Of a stretch of 64,000 bases of DNA, positions 32,834 to 44,410 are shown piece by piece. Made by a program: the position numbers and the translations under genes. The stretch's first letter is position 1. Every line of letters starts with the position of its first letter. The DNA is taken from NCBI GenBank assembly GCA_035610365.1, contig CM069432.1, positions 171,614,035 through 171,678,034 on the forward strand, written 5' to 3'. The stretch comes from Aquatica leii (taxonomy: Eukaryota > Arthropoda > Insecta > Coleoptera > Lampyridae). The notes under the pieces were generated by a model, which was not told where the DNA came from, did no database searches, and saw only the letters and a program-made list of their open reading frames with translations.

Positions 32834-35666
32834 GCCCTGCGATGTCAATCGCTACTCTTTCCAAAGGGCTTCCTACGTTGTATTGTTTCATGGGTGCTTT
32901 GCGCTTTCTCGCTGGACCATTTCCTGAAGCGCAGACTTTGCATTTACGGCACCATTTCATGACGTCCTCTTTGCAGTTCATCCAGTAGAATCGTTCTCGC
33001 ACTTTACCCAACGTCTTCTTAATGCCAAAGTGTCCTCCTGATGTCCCATCGTGGAGATGCTTCAACACTTCTGTCACCCTGCTCTTCGGCACTACCAGCT
33101 GTAGTCTGTTTTCCGTGCCCTCGGCACTTTCTAGGGATCGCTTAAGAAGACCGTCTTCTACTATCAGGGAGTCCCACTGCGCCCAGTACGCTTTGATATT
33201 TCTGCCCAAAGCACTCACTTCTTCCCAGGTTGGTCGTCGGCCGCTTTCTTTCCAGTCAAGGAGTTGTCTTAATTCAGGATCGTCTTCTTGTTCGCGACGT
33301 AACTGCTCAGGTTCCCACTCATCATCAACCATAGCAGTTCTCCGAAGACATTCGACTTTTTCTTCCAGTCGCGAACAATGGCTGCAGTCCGCCGGACATG
33401 GTCTTCTGGACAAGGCATCAGCGTTTCGATGACTGCTTCCGGCACGGTGTTCCGTGTTATAGTCATACTCTTGCAGTCTTTCGATCCATCTTGCCACTTG
33501 TTCTTCTTGGTTACGGAACTGCAGAAGCCATTTTAAAGCGGCGTGGTCTGTTCTCAGTAGAAATTTTCGTCCATACAAATACTTGTAGAAATGTTCGATG
33601 GACTTAACGACTGCTAACAGCTCCCTCCTAGTCACGCAATAATTCCTTTCTGGCCTGGACAAAACCTTGCTAAAATACGCGTTAACTTTTTCTTGTCCAT
33701 CTTGAACTTGCGAAAGGACCGCGCCTATGGCCAGATTGCTTGCGTCAGTATCCAAAACAAACTTTCCATCTTCTCTTGGATAACTCAAAATCGGCGAAGT
33801 AATTAGGGCTTGTTTTAGTTGATTAAAAGAATTTTCGCAGTCTTCATTCCATCTAAATTCTGCTTTCTCGTCGGTTAATTTTGTCAATGGTTTGGCAATA
33901 TTGGCAAATCCGGGTACAAATCTCCTATAATAAGTGCACAACCCAAGGAAACTTCGGACCTGATGTTTGTCGATCGGTCTTGGCCATGCTTGCACTGCTC
34001 GGATTTTGTCTGGGTCAGCCCTTACTCCATCTCTAGATACGACGTAGCCAAGGTATTGAACTTCCTTCTTAAATACGTGGCACTTCTTTGGGCTTAGTTT
34101 GAGGTTAGCCCCACGTAATCGCTGGAACACTTCCTTCAAGTTGTTCAAGTGCTCTTCAAACGACATTCCAACCACGATCACGTCGTCCAGGTAAACCAAG
34201 CACGTCTTCCAAGACAACCCGCGCAAGATGGTCTCCATCAAACGCTCGAACGTTGCAGGAGCGTTACACAGGCCGAAGGGCATTACAGTGAACTGCCACA
34301 AACCAGTTGCGATCGTAAAAGCTGTTTTTTCACGATCCTTGGATTCTAATTCTACCTGCCAGTATCCACTCTTTAAATCTAACGTAGAAAACCACTGGGA
34401 TCCTGACAGGGTGTCTAGCGTATCGTCAATTCTGGGTAAAGGGTAGCTGTCCTTTTTGGTCACGTCGTTTAGCTGTCTGTAGTCTACACAAAACCTTGTT
34501 GATCCATCCTTCTTCTTTACGAGTACCACTGGGGATGCCCATGGACTACTTGAAGGTTCAATCACGCCTTCCCTCTCCATATCCGTAATTATTTGTTCGG
34601 CTTCTTCTCTTTTCGCCAAAGGAAGTCTGCGTGGATGTTGTCGTATCGGCCGAGCGTCTCCGGTATTAATTTTATGTTTCACCACGTTAGTTCTTCCTTT
34701 GGAGCCACTCTCCAGCGCGAACACATCTTGATACTCTTGGATCAACACTTTAACTTTAGCCAGCTGGTCTTGGCTGAGGTTTTGGCATTTGGTGGTAAGA
34801 ATGTCCAATAGATGTTGTGGACACTTCTTCGGTGACGTATCTTCGTTCGTCTTCACGCATCTCACAATTTGTGATACTGGCGCGCATTGGCCTACCACGG
34901 ACTTCTTTTTCAACGTTACAGGATCTGAGTTGATGTTTATGATCCTTACTGGCATCGTGTTCTTTACTCGTACTAAGGTTCTGCCAACGAGTAGTCCCTT
35001 TTCAACTAAGCCGCCTTTCATTGGTTCAATCGCGCGTATGTAACCTTCCCGGAGATTTCCATCCAGGCGTGCCATCACCACACTTTCCGTCCTTGCAGAC
35101 GGAATCACGTCTTCACTCAATAAGACTCGCACGGCTGCCTTCTCTGACGAATGAAAAGGAATTTCTTCATTGTCGATCTTCAGGACATCGTTCTTCATAT
35201 CCAAATGGAACCCATACTTCTTTATCACGTCCATTCCCAGGATAACTTCTTCCGTGATGTCGGCTGCCAGTACTTGATGGTCGAGTACTCCATTTCCCAA
35301 ACCAATGGTTACTTTGACTTGTCCGTGAGTAGGTATTTCGTCGCCCGTCGCCGTTCGAAGTCGTACTGTTACTGGTGATGTCTTCTCGTTTTCCAATAAC
35401 ATGTCAGGACGAATGATGGTCTTTGTCGCTCCCGTGTCAACCAGTAACTGAACGCTTTTTCCATTGATCTTGCCATCGAGATAAATGCTATACAACTGCT
35501 CCCTAGGCGATGCCATTTGAATGGTAATCTTCGGGGCTTGACTCGTTGAGGTCGACTTTCGCCCCATTTGGTCGACCTGTTCTAGTTTTCCGGACGCTTC
35601 TCTGGTCTTCTTTTGGGCTTGGTACAACGGCGTCGTACGTGGCCTACTTCTCCGCAGTTCCAGCAC
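32834..35666 (-). pseudogene. Gypsy pol: protease, RT, RNase H, integrase N-terminus
   Basis: Long uninterrupted minus-strand frame. The protease active site is VDTGATKTII (Asp77). The reverse transcriptase spans about residues 340-540 with STLDLKSGYWQ (Asp430) and VYLDDVIVVG (Asp494-Asp495). RNase H starts near residue 635 (FVLDTDAS). The integrase HHCC zinc-binding region (HFGIKKTLGKVRERFYW...C..C) lies near the end, followed by the first catalytic Asp in AIDIAGPF. The frame overlaps the end of gag by 85 nt in another frame, implying ribosomal frameshifting for gag-pol. It reads a few codons into the 1834-bp insertion and stops at 32781, which is why it is called broken. Confidence 0.95.
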
Positions 35667-36824
35667 GTCAGTTCTCTTCCTCGAGTTTCTCGTTCCCGAA
35701 ATACCCGTCGCACTATGTCTTTAATGCTTTCTTCTGTGTGCGAGGATACTTCTGCAGCACAACGGAGCTTATGGCTGCCTCGGTGCGACGCTTGTTTCGC
35801 CGCCTCGAACTCCAAAGCATGGGTTAATGCGTCATCCAACGTCTTCGGTCGAGCTAACCGGAGGGTCTGCTGTGTTTCGCTGTCTCGGAGGCCGTCTACA
35901 AAGGTTTGAATAGCCAACTGCTCCAAGAAAGTATCTGGTGCTGTAGGATACGCAAGCCGTGTTAATCTAGCGATGTCAGCCTCAAACTCTTGAAGACTTT
36001 CGGCAGCTTTCTGAACCCGACTTTTAATTTGAGCTTGATATACTTGTTGAAGATGGGCATCTCCATATCTCATTTTTAATCGTGATATTAAGAGTTCTTA
36101 ATTTTCTTGCAGGTGGTCCGCAACAGTTTGTAAAATTCCCAGCGCTTCTCCACGTAAGGACACTATTAAAGACGTCGCTTTCTGCTTGTTGCTCCAACCA
36201 TTAGCAGTAGCTGCGGCTTCAAACTGCTTGTAGTAGGTTGACCATAGATCTTTACCATCAAAATTTGGCGGTACAACCTTAAACTTGTGAGTGTTTTCAT
36301 CCCGGCGGTCCATTATTAAATCTTCACTCGTGACACTTCCTTCGCCATGGTAATTCATTTGGTTTATTCTTTCTTCAAGCAGCTTCATTCTGTCTTCTAA
36401 TTTGTCCTCTATTGCTTCTATTTTCTCATTCACATTGTTTTCCGTTTTCCAGAACTTCGCATATTTCTTCTCTTAAATTTAACATGTCTGCTTGAGTTTC
36501 CTCTTGAACAATTTTGATTTGATTTTCTATGCTTGTTCGTATTTCTTCTTTTAAACTTCTAGAACTTTCCTCAATTTTCTGGGAATGTTCGGAGAGTTTT
36601 TCTTCCGTTTTTCTTGAATTTTCTTCCATTTGTCTGGAATTTTCCGACAGTTTTTCTTCAATTTTCTGTGAATTTTCGTAAAACTTTTCTTCTATTTTCT
36701 GCGAATTTTCTTCCATCTTCTGAGAATTTTCGGACCGTTTTTCTTGGATATTTTTATTCATCGATTCGAGAATTTCAAGTATTTTTGAATACATTTTAAA
36801 TGCTTGCAAACGCGTCACCGGCAT
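35582..36824 (-). pseudogene. Gypsy gag: coiled coil, capsid, CCHC nucleocapsid
   Basis: The probable start is MPVTRLQAF at 36824. Next is a long charged coiled coil with an 11-residue repeat of the form SENSQKIEEKL, then a capsid region (VVPPNFDGKDLWSTYYKQF, 36300-36230) and a nucleocapsid CCHC knuckle CWNCGEVGHVRRRC near 35625. The copy has a frameshift at about 36430 (between the coiled coil and the capsid segment) and an in-frame TAA at about 36098. The remaining coding sequence is conserved. The C-terminus overlaps pol in a different frame. Confidence 0.85.
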
Positions 36825-37163
36825 AAATTTAAATATAACACGAATATAAAGTTTAAATACACTACTTTTTAAAATGCAGTTTTTGTATAACACAAAATTT
36901 TAATAACTATCCACCTCTTGATATTAAACCACTAGTGTACGGAAACGAATTTAATTAATAACGCGATCACGCACTTGTTAAAAGAAAAAGTTTAATAAAC
37001 ACTATTTTATACTTTATAAAAAAAACACGCGTATCGCAAACTTAAAAGTTATTTACGTAATCAATGTTTTTATTACGGGAGCGATATCAAATAACTTAAT
37101 GGTATTCACACTAAAAATCGCGAACGGTTTGTTCTATTCGATACCTCAACACCTGACGCCACT

Positions 37164-37641
37164 GTTACGTATTTATTTATTAAAAACTAATTTATTTAAA
37201 ACTACTAAAAATTAGGTTTACTTATTCTAGAAATATGTACACTTTTAAATTAACCGAACTAATTAAATTTAAATATCTAAAGATAAAAACTGACAGAAAT
37301 TTATATAAAACAATAATATGCTATCACTTACGCGACGATAAGATAAAGCCACTAACTTGTTTGTTTACACTATAGGTCACGTTCACTCGATTCGGTGTAC
37401 ACTGTTATTTATTTAAAACTTCGCACGTGCTAATCACTTATTTATCTTCACTTGAATAATCTTCTTAATACAGTTGCATTAGCGTCTACGACAATAACTG
37501 ACCTACGATTTCCATCTTCGGCATTTATAGACATCAGCGAATCCTTCTCGAGCGTTCCCTACTTTTCGCTATAACTTCTAGAAAATAGATAACAGCTTCT
37601 AGAAGGCTCTTGCATTTGCAAGTAATTTCTCGAACGTTTCA
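37164..37641 (-). repeat. Gypsy 5' LTR (promoter-bearing)
   Basis: 478 bp; the 5' LTR in element orientation, so it drives minus-strand transcription. A TATAAATG box lies at 37522-37529 (minus). Heat-shock-element-like motifs lie upstream of it at 37543-37634. A 451-bp relative stands alone at 55481-55931. Confidence 0.93.
37543..37634 (-). promoter_or_regulatory. Heat-shock-element-like array in LTR U3
   Basis: Heat shock factor binds arrays of nGAAn in alternating orientation. Here two exact TTCTAGAA sites (37576-37583, 37597-37604), one TTCTCGAA (37627-37634) and one extended near-match TTCTCGAGCGTTC (about 37543-37556) lie within about 110 bp upstream of the minus-strand TATA box. The two TTCTAGAA sites are conserved in the solo LTR at 55481-55931. 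The function is inferred from motif density only. Confidence 0.6.
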
Positions 37642-37645
37642 ATAT

Positions 37646-39260
37646 ATAAACAATGAAAGTTTAGATTATACAAATATGTTAAATAGTTATAACGATTTAT
37701 TTACTGGTGTAGGATGTTTGACAGAACCTTATGACATAAATTTAAAGAGCGATGCTGAGCCTAAAGTGTGTCCGATTAGAACTGTACCATTTGCGATGCA
37801 GTATAAACTAAAACAAACTCTAAATTAATTGGAAAACAACAAAATAATAGAAAAGGCGACAGGACCTACGGAATGGTTAAATCCTCTTGTTATAGTACGG
37901 AAACCAAATGGAGACTTGCGAATTTGTTTGGATCCAATGAAACTAAATAAATTCACAAAGCGAGAATACTGCCAGTTACCTACAATATATATGATAACTA
38001 GCAAGTTAGCGGGGTCTCAGAACTTTAGCATTTTAGATGCCCGTAATGGCGTCTATTTAATTAAACTAGACGTAGAAAGCTCACGGTTGTGTTTATTTGG
38101 CACTCCGTTTGGTAAACACAAATTTTTAAGATTATCGTATGGTTTAAACTGTGCACCAGAGGCATGCCATAAAACGTTTAAGAATAAATTTAATATAGAA
38201 GGTGTAGAAACTTATGTCGATGATATATTAATATATGGAACCACTAAAGCTGAGCAATTTAAGATATAGCCAGGAAAGAAGGAATAAAATTCAATAAGAT
38301 TAAAAGTAAGCTAGGAGAAAACGAAATTGCTTACATGGGTCACACAATAAGCAAAAAAGGAGTCGCTCCTCATTATGATAAGATAAAGGCGGTTGTAGAA
38401 ATGCCCTCACCAAGAAATAAAGAAGAGGTGCAGAAAGTATTAGGAATATTAACTTATGTTAGTAAGTTTATTTCAGGATTTACAGATAATAGTCCGGTAC
38501 TACAATATTACCAAGCTAACGAGAAAGCTGTCTTGTCAGTGGATGCAAGTCAAGAATGACTTGGCGCGGTATTGCTACAAGACAACTTACCGTGTGCGTA
38601 CGCTTCTAAGGCACTGACTCATTGTCAAAAGAGATACGCAACAATAGAAAAAGAATTACTAGCCATATGCTTTGGACTAGAAAAATTCCACCAATATGTT
38701 TATGAAAAAGAAATCAAAGTGGAAACTGACCACCAACCCCTTGTAACAATCTTTAATAAATTGTTAGATAAATTCCCAGCCAGGTTACAGCGCATGATGC
38801 TACAAATACAGAAATATCAGTTACAAATTAAATATAAACCAGGCAAGCAACAAGTTATATCAGATGCATTATCTAGAGCTAGTATTAAGGATGATACTCT
38901 TGGCGTAGAGTTTGTCGAAGAATTGAAATCTCAAGTCTGCATGATAATGTCAAGTATAAATGTAACTGACAAAAGGTTGCAAAACATAAAGGAATATACC
39001 AATCAAGATGACGAGTTAGTACAGCTAAAGGAAATAATTAGAAACGGATGGAAAAAAACAATAAAAAACAAATGGAATTTGTTAAAAAGTATATGAAATA
39101 TAAAGACGAGTTAACAATAGACGACGAAATAATTTTTAAAGGTAATTGCATAGTTATACCAAACGGCTTAAAAAAGGAAATGTTGTCGAGAATACACTAC
39201 AGTCATCTGGGAATGCAGAAATGTAAAGAATTGGCCAAAAAGTCGATATTTTGGATAACC
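37646..39260 (+). pseudogene. Gypsy 2 pol: RT, RNase H and integrase zinc-binding start
   Basis: The RT carries WLNPLVIVRKPNGDLRICLD, SILDARNGVYLIKLD, LSYGLNCAPEACHKTF and YVDDILIYG (catalytic Asp pair). A stop at 37826-37828, a break after YVDDILIYG (about 38269) and a deletion of roughly 30 residues before the RNase H start (near 38490) disrupt it. RNase H (LSVDASQE, a TGA stop, then LGAVLLQ; ELLAICFGLEKFHQYVY; VETDHQPL) follows, then the integrase N-terminus with HYSHLGMQKCKELAK and SIFW. It ends at the AACC duplication of the next insertion. Confidence 0.88.
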
Positions 39261-40445
39261 TGTTACCAACAAGGGTAACACAAACTGTAGACTTGATTGT
39301 CAGTGCCGGCAGATGGGGTGGTTCAAAAATAAACAAAAAAAATAAATCGTAAGGGGCGCCACCAGTTTTGTTTTGAAGCTGAGAGGGAAAAAAACTGGAA
39401 AAATAGGTTTCTCTTGAATTAATTAAAATAATAAATACTTTAAGTCAGAGAAAGATGGATATTTATGATAAATGAGTACATTAAAACATATAGAATCACG
39501 AAAGCAATAATATTAACAATAAAAAAAATAAATTTTATTACCGAAACTAATTAGGACGAAACGACTACCGAACGCGTGCACGTCGAATTTTAGCTAAAAT
39601 TTACTACGCTATATAATCAGTACCTATAACTATGTTTTATCGGAGCGAGCAACTAATAGTTTCAGCAATTACAAAAAAATGTGTAAATTAAAATTGCTTG
39701 CTACTCAATTATCATGAAAATATAAAAAATTTTAATAATAAAGACTATAATTACAAAGAACAAAATTAATCACTGCTACAAAATTTTTAAATCAACATTG
39801 TAGAAAAACGGAATAATTCCTAAATTAACTAAAGGTACACGAGATATATTTAAATCAAAGCTTACACGATATGGACAGACACAACAAATATAAATGACCT
39901 TATGATTGTCTTCGATACGCTGATATCACTTATCGAAGCGGGCGCACGGTAACGCATGGAGCCGCTGTAATTACTCGGTTCAGAACTACGACCAATTCTC
40001 CTTCTAACGTCGTTCTTATTACTAAGACGTAACGATCTGGCCTCTAACAAGCACCCTCATTTAGGGGAACACCAAGTTAGGAAGAATTAATCCCGTGTGG
40101 ATAATTTTTGAAAACAAAAATGTTGTATCGACCACGCCAAGACATTTGCTAGTACCGAACTGTCAGCTTAACACAAAATTTAAACAATTTCCTTAACGAT
40201 ATCCCCACAAAATATTTATGAGGATTGCGGGAAAAGAACTAACGAAGACCTATTTTAAAAAAAACAACAATTTTGAATATTCACCAGTGGTAACGCCTCT
40301 TCCGTTAGCACTCGACGTAGATGGCCATAATCTGAACTGAAATGCGCTTGTAATAAAAGTTAGGCAACTAACCTCACAGGGAATCAATACTAAAATCTAA
40401 ACAAATATATTCAAAATAAATTTTTAATAAAACCACAACGTTACA
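39261..40445. mobile_element. 1185-bp solo-LTR-like insertion (TGTTAC...GTTACA)
   Basis: Begins TGTTACCAACAAGGG and ends CACAACGTTACA, with AACC on both sides (39257-39260 and 40446-40449). Removing it with one AACC rejoins the integrase frame exactly. There is no coding region. AAGGGGCGCCACC at 39351 matches AAGGGCGCCAG in the 1834-bp insertion at nearly the same distance from the end. Both are probably solo LTRs of related elements. Confidence 0.75.
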
Positions 40446-40449
40446 AACC

Positions 40450-41197
40450 ATAAAAAACGAAATTGAAGAAATGATTGGTAATTGTCACTTATGCTTAAAA
40501 TACTCTAATTCGCAATTAAAAGAGCCTTTGACATCACACGAAATACCTAGAGTACAATGGTATAAAATAGGAGCAGATATCTTTGAAATACATGCAACTA
40601 AGTATTTGTTACTAATAAGATTATTTCTCTAAATACGTAGAAGTTGAAAGACTAAAAGTAAATATACAAATAGTGATAGAATAATAAATTCAATGAAAAG
40701 CACATTTGCACGCTTTGAAATACCGTCCATTTTAATTACAGATGGAGGATGGAATTAATTTAAGATGTTTACAGAAAAATGGGACTTCAAACACATAATT
40801 ACGTCTCCCACAAACGCACAATCGAACGGAATGGCTGAACGATAGAAGAAGATGACAGAGATCTACAGCTGGCGTTATTACAGTATTGGAACACACCTAT
40901 AGGACAGTATACTTCGAATCAGTTATTAATGTGTCGAAATACGCGATTAAATATTCCCACAACAATTAAACGCATAATGCCTACAACAGTAAATTATAAA
41001 AAATATAGTAGTGAGTTGCAACAGAAACAAAACAGCCAACAGCTTTGCTATAATAGAGCGGTTAGAAAGCTAAAACCCTTATTGAAAGGAGCGTGTATGT
41101 TCAAACTAAACCGCATTTAAACTGGGTTCTAGGTGTAATAGTAGGAAAAGTAAGAATAAGAACCTATAGAATTAGATTAAATAGTGAATCTGTTGTA
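40450..41197 (+). pseudogene. Gypsy 2 integrase, central and C-terminal part
   Basis: Continues with IKNEIEEMIGNCHLC (zinc-binding CxxC), QWYKIGADIF (first Asp, in GAD), ITDGGWN after a stop-rich patch (second Asp) and SPTNAQSNGMAER (Glu). It then has FKLNRI and TYRIRLNSESVV at the integrase C-terminus. Several stops and frame changes occur. It ends at the TGTA duplication of the next insertion. Confidence 0.8.
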
Positions 41198-43385
41198 GTG
41201 TTCTGTGCGAGTATTTAAAAAGAAAGAATATCCCGCGTAAAATCGTCTACCAACTACGTTGTCAAAACAAAATTTTAGCTTAAACCAACACCAAAAAACT
41301 ATAGTTCATTACTCTGTTTTACTCTCGGACATTAACATGCGGGAAGTAGGTCTGTCCATAATAAGAAAGGTGAGAGAGAGAGAAAAAAAAGAGATATAAA
41401 AAAAATAATACTTGTAATAAAATGTCGATTTATTGTATTGACTTCCGCTATGCTCGATTACTCGATGGAGGAAGAGCATGCAAGAAACCTCCACCAGTTG
41501 CTATCTTTTCATATCCAAAATATTTAACAAACAATAAAATAAAATCACACATGCAAATAATGTAGAAAAATGCAATAGATTACAAAAGTTCATATATAAT
41601 GAATCTAATTTACAAATTGAATACGGAAGCTTGCTTTGATCGAAACATATTAAGAGGACCTTAATTGCTACGTTACACCTTCACATATCATCAACTAAAA
41701 CACAAGAATTGTTAAAGAGTGGACATGCCATGTCCAAGGTACCAATGTCTCTGGATTGCGAGTACGTATGGCTAAAGTTGAAGATGCTCCGAAATTGCAA
41801 CATTAGTAAAACCGGCTACCAAAGTAATCTAATCATGGCTCATCGTTTCGAGGCCGATCATAGACCGTTCTAAAGAAAACGTTCAGCATAGAACGTTTAG
41901 ATTGGTTTTTTAAATCAATCTTAGATTCATTACATACATGAATCACATTGAGTTACTTTATAATACAATCAAGGAGGGATGGTAATACTTTAGCAATTCG
42001 AATTCACGGGAGAAAATCGTTAGTAAAATCAACAAGGCATTTCATACATAGTATAACGTAGAATTAAGGTGAAAAAAAAATACACACAAAAAAATCGCAG
42101 CAAGTTCCGTTTACAATCACAAAAAACAACATGTGTCTGAAACTACGTAGATGACGTAATCGTTTAGGATTAAGTTTTCTTTCAGCCGCGAGAACAAAGA
42201 AACCGATGCGTAAACTCAAGATTCATACCTAAATTCGATAGCAAACTCCATTCAATTTTTCTAATACATATTAAATCAAAATTTAATACAAAAGAACCAA
42301 TTACGTTACTTTTAAATAAATTACAAAAAATGTCTTATAAAAGGTAAAGAAAAATACAACAATTAAACACCAAAACTAAAACAGCGCAATCTAATTCCTT
42401 TGTCTTAAGTGAACAAAGGAAACGTATCAATGCTTTTAAAATTAATTTTTAAACTGCCATGACAAATTAACATTTAATTATTTTGAATTTGAATGTATAG
42501 AATGAATTCATACCTGAAATTGCATTATCACTATTTACTTGTTATTATTTTACCCGTAACTTTCTTTTGTTCTCTATTTCTTTGTTTCTACGACCACCAG
42601 CAATCTAAAACTACCCTCATTCCCTCGGGTTTCAAAGTCCCCCTATTTTTTTCCGCAAGCGGTAACCCAACCCCCGTTTCCTCGCTAAGATTAATGGCAC
42701 ATTCGGGTGGCATGCACCAACACGGGGCGAGATCACTCCGAAAGCTATCGTATCACGTGACTGAACTGACCGCGGGTCGCGCTACACGTACAGCCGTTGG
42801 CGCTGTAATTCAAAATTTAAATCAACTATGCACCAAAGGTTTTTTTTTTTAATTTCTAAAAACGTTGACCGATTCATTCTAAACTGCCTGCAAAATTAAA
42901 AATAGATACATTAAAAATTATGAAGTTTAAGAAATTATAAAAATACATCTGATCATTATATTCTTTGACTATTTGTACAAAGTTATTAATTTTTTTTACA
43001 ATTTACTGTTTCTCTTCACCAACAGCATGTAACGCGTTCATGATTCTCATAAAATCGTCTTCATCGGAAGTATTGCTGTCTAACAACATTTTAAAAAATG
43101 CTAACTTTACCGCCATTTTTATCAGATCCGCACTTGCACTAGCTTCGATTCTCGGTGCAAACCAGAGCGACTTATGGCAGAGTTATGCACCATCCGAACA
43201 TACGGACCTGGCTCCGAGCACGGTCGCTTTGTCATCCGAACACGCACGCTCTGACAAAAGTTGCACTCAGTGCGCCCTAGTGCAGTCATCCGAATGCGCT
43301 ATAAGATACCTTTTCTTAGACAAATAGCTGTGCAGGCAACCAACAATACTTGTGAGATTTGAGCTGGAATATCTGGATACTACAC
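41198..43385. mobile_element. 2188-bp unclassified insertion, 4-bp duplication TGTA
   Basis: Flanked by TGTA (41194-41197 and 43386-43389); removing it with one copy continues the Gypsy 2 frame from NSESVV into TRNRKFIK. The ends are GTGTTCTGTGCG and GGATACTACAC, sharing only GTGT as an inverted repeat. Near the right end on the minus strand a frame starts MAVKLAFFKMLLDSNTSDED (from 43116) and runs about 37 codons, resembling the acidic start of a transposase exon, but no domain is recognised. CATTCGGATGAC-like motifs occur three times at 43180-43300. Not assigned to any superfamily. Confidence 0.55.
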
Positions 43386-43692
43386 TGTATTGACTAGAAA
43401 TAGGAAGTTCATTAAGTTAAGTAGGAATCACCAGAATCACTCTGATAAACATATTTCAAATGAAAATGATGTAAAGAAAAATGTAACATTTTCAGATAAT
43501 ATTGAAATACTAACATATGATACATTAGGTATACCTGAAATTAATATTTTTTTAGTCAAAAGTGACATGAATGAAAATCATTGCAAAGGAGGTTACAACA
43601 GCATAGAACGTCAACCTAATGTAAATACAAGTAATGTAGTACGTAGCAGAATAGGCAGAACAGTTAAAAAGCCTGTCAGACTAGATTTATAA
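43386..43692 (+). pseudogene. Gypsy 2 pol C-terminal tail
   Basis: Continues the polyprotein: TRNRKFIKLSRNHQNHSD, then VTFSDNIEIL and SRIGRTVKKPVRLDL before the stop at 43690-43692. A basic R-x-GR-x-V-x-x-P-x-RLDL tail is typical of this Gypsy group. A purine tract (AGAAAGAAAGG) follows and leads to the 3' LTR. Confidence 0.8.
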
Positions 43693-43728
43693 TATAATAA
43701 AAAATATATATATATTTAGAAAGAAAGG

Positions 43729-43914
43729 TGTTAGGATAGTAGTGGCAACACTGCCAAGACTAAAGGAGAACGGCGATTGACGAGTCGCCCGTGAACGGTT
43801 AGTTACAGCACAATGTTAAATATAATATAGTTACTAGTATTAATATAATGTAAGTTATACTTTATAACATGTATAACAAACGTTTAAATAAAAATATATA
43901 ACAACTACTACTAC
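43729..43914 (+). repeat. Gypsy 2 3' LTR (right limit approximate)
   Basis: Starts TGTTAGGATAGTAGTGGCAA right after a purine tract and runs to about 43904-43914 where ACAACTACTACTACT meets the P-like transposase frame. There is no partner LTR in the window, so the end is inferred. Confidence 0.65.
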
Positions 43915-44410
43915 TGATATAAATCAAGATGAGTATTTACTGTTTAATATAATTGATCCATTAAATGAATACACAGAAAACGTTTTATATTACATTTCGG
44001 GATTTATAGCTAAAAAGGTGGCAAAAAAAGTAGGTTGCATTGACTGTATAAATATATTTTTTTAACGAGAAAACTATATTTATGGTCATCATACATATAC
44101 TTCAACTTCAGATTGATTCAATAAATTTATTACTAAGGGTGGATTAATCTTTGCAGTTAATGTTGTGTTTTCAATTGTTCAGTTTGTTGAAATGTATTTC
44201 AAGCATTTAACAAAAACATCTGTAATAAACAAACATTTATTACTAAATGCAGCCAAGCATAAGTTTAGTGAAAGATTGCACTTATTCCTACCTACTTATC
44301 CAGTAGGTGGTAAAGAATTCTTAATAGATCTTCATGAATTAGTATTAGTGAAAAACGTTGTAAATGAATTCCTCAAGTGTCGAATGCCTCATGAAGCAAA
44401 AATTGATTAA
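43915..44410 (+). pseudogene. P-element/THAP9-like transposase fragment
   Basis: The plus-strand frame reads DINQDEYLLFNIIDPLNEYT, ENVLYYISGFIAKKVAKKVG and CIDC, then after stops FNKFITKGGLIFAVNVVFSI, VQFVEMYFKHLTK and FSERLHLFLPTYPVGGKEF through to HEAKID and a stop. VLYYISGFIAKKL-x-KK and GGL-x-x-x-x-x-VF are signatures of the C-terminal part of P-element and THAP9-type transposases. The fragment lacks the N-terminal THAP finger and the catalytic core and has at least two stops, so it is inactive. Whether it was carried in by, or was the target of, Gypsy 2 is unclear. Confidence 0.7.

Larger units (their letters stand above)
29000..37641 (-). mobile_element. Gypsy LTR retrotransposon with a pol-fused macro domain
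   Basis: Complete element in the minus orientation, 8642 bp including one later 1834-bp insertion. LTRs at 29000-29477 and 37164-37641 (478 bp each) differ at only a handful of positions, so the insertion is fairly recent. Target duplication ATAT lies at 28996-28999 and 37642-37645. The LTRs begin TGTTRCG and end GTTTCA. A TGG-starting primer-binding region follows the 5' LTR (minus strand, just below 37163) and a purine tract (AAGAAGGGGGCAG) precedes the 3' LTR. Order: gag (coiled coil, capsid, CCHC), protease, RT, RNase H, integrase, GPY/F module, TARG1-type macro domain, CCCH finger. It carries at least one frameshift and two nonsense codons plus the insertion, so this copy is defective, though recently so. 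It has landed next to or within a second Gypsy. Confidence 0.93.
37642..43914 (+). mobile_element. 5'-truncated Gypsy element 2 (pol and 3' LTR), multiply interrupted
   Basis: Plus-strand Gypsy pol begins abruptly at the right edge of the macro-domain Gypsy (YINNESLDYTNML) and reaches a 3' LTR at 43729. No gag, protease or 5' LTR was found on the far side of the other Gypsy (below 29000), so the 5' half was lost. Two later insertions sit inside it: 39261-40445 (duplication AACC) and 41198-43385 (duplication TGTA). Stops, frameshifts and a small RNase H deletion show that it is old. Confidence 0.85.

Noticed and set aside
29446..35909. Plus-strand open frames across the Gypsy (for example 33022-33432 and 35613-35909)
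   Set aside because: They are antisense shadows of the well-supported gag, pol and macro frames.
36614..36799. Plus-strand frame over the gag coiled coil
   Set aside because: It is antisense to a repetitive coiled-coil coding sequence and has no independent support.
42493..42852. 119-codon open frame in the 2.2-kb insertion
   Set aside because: Hydrophobic start then Ser/Pro-rich, no domain, and it lies in noncoding transposon sequence.
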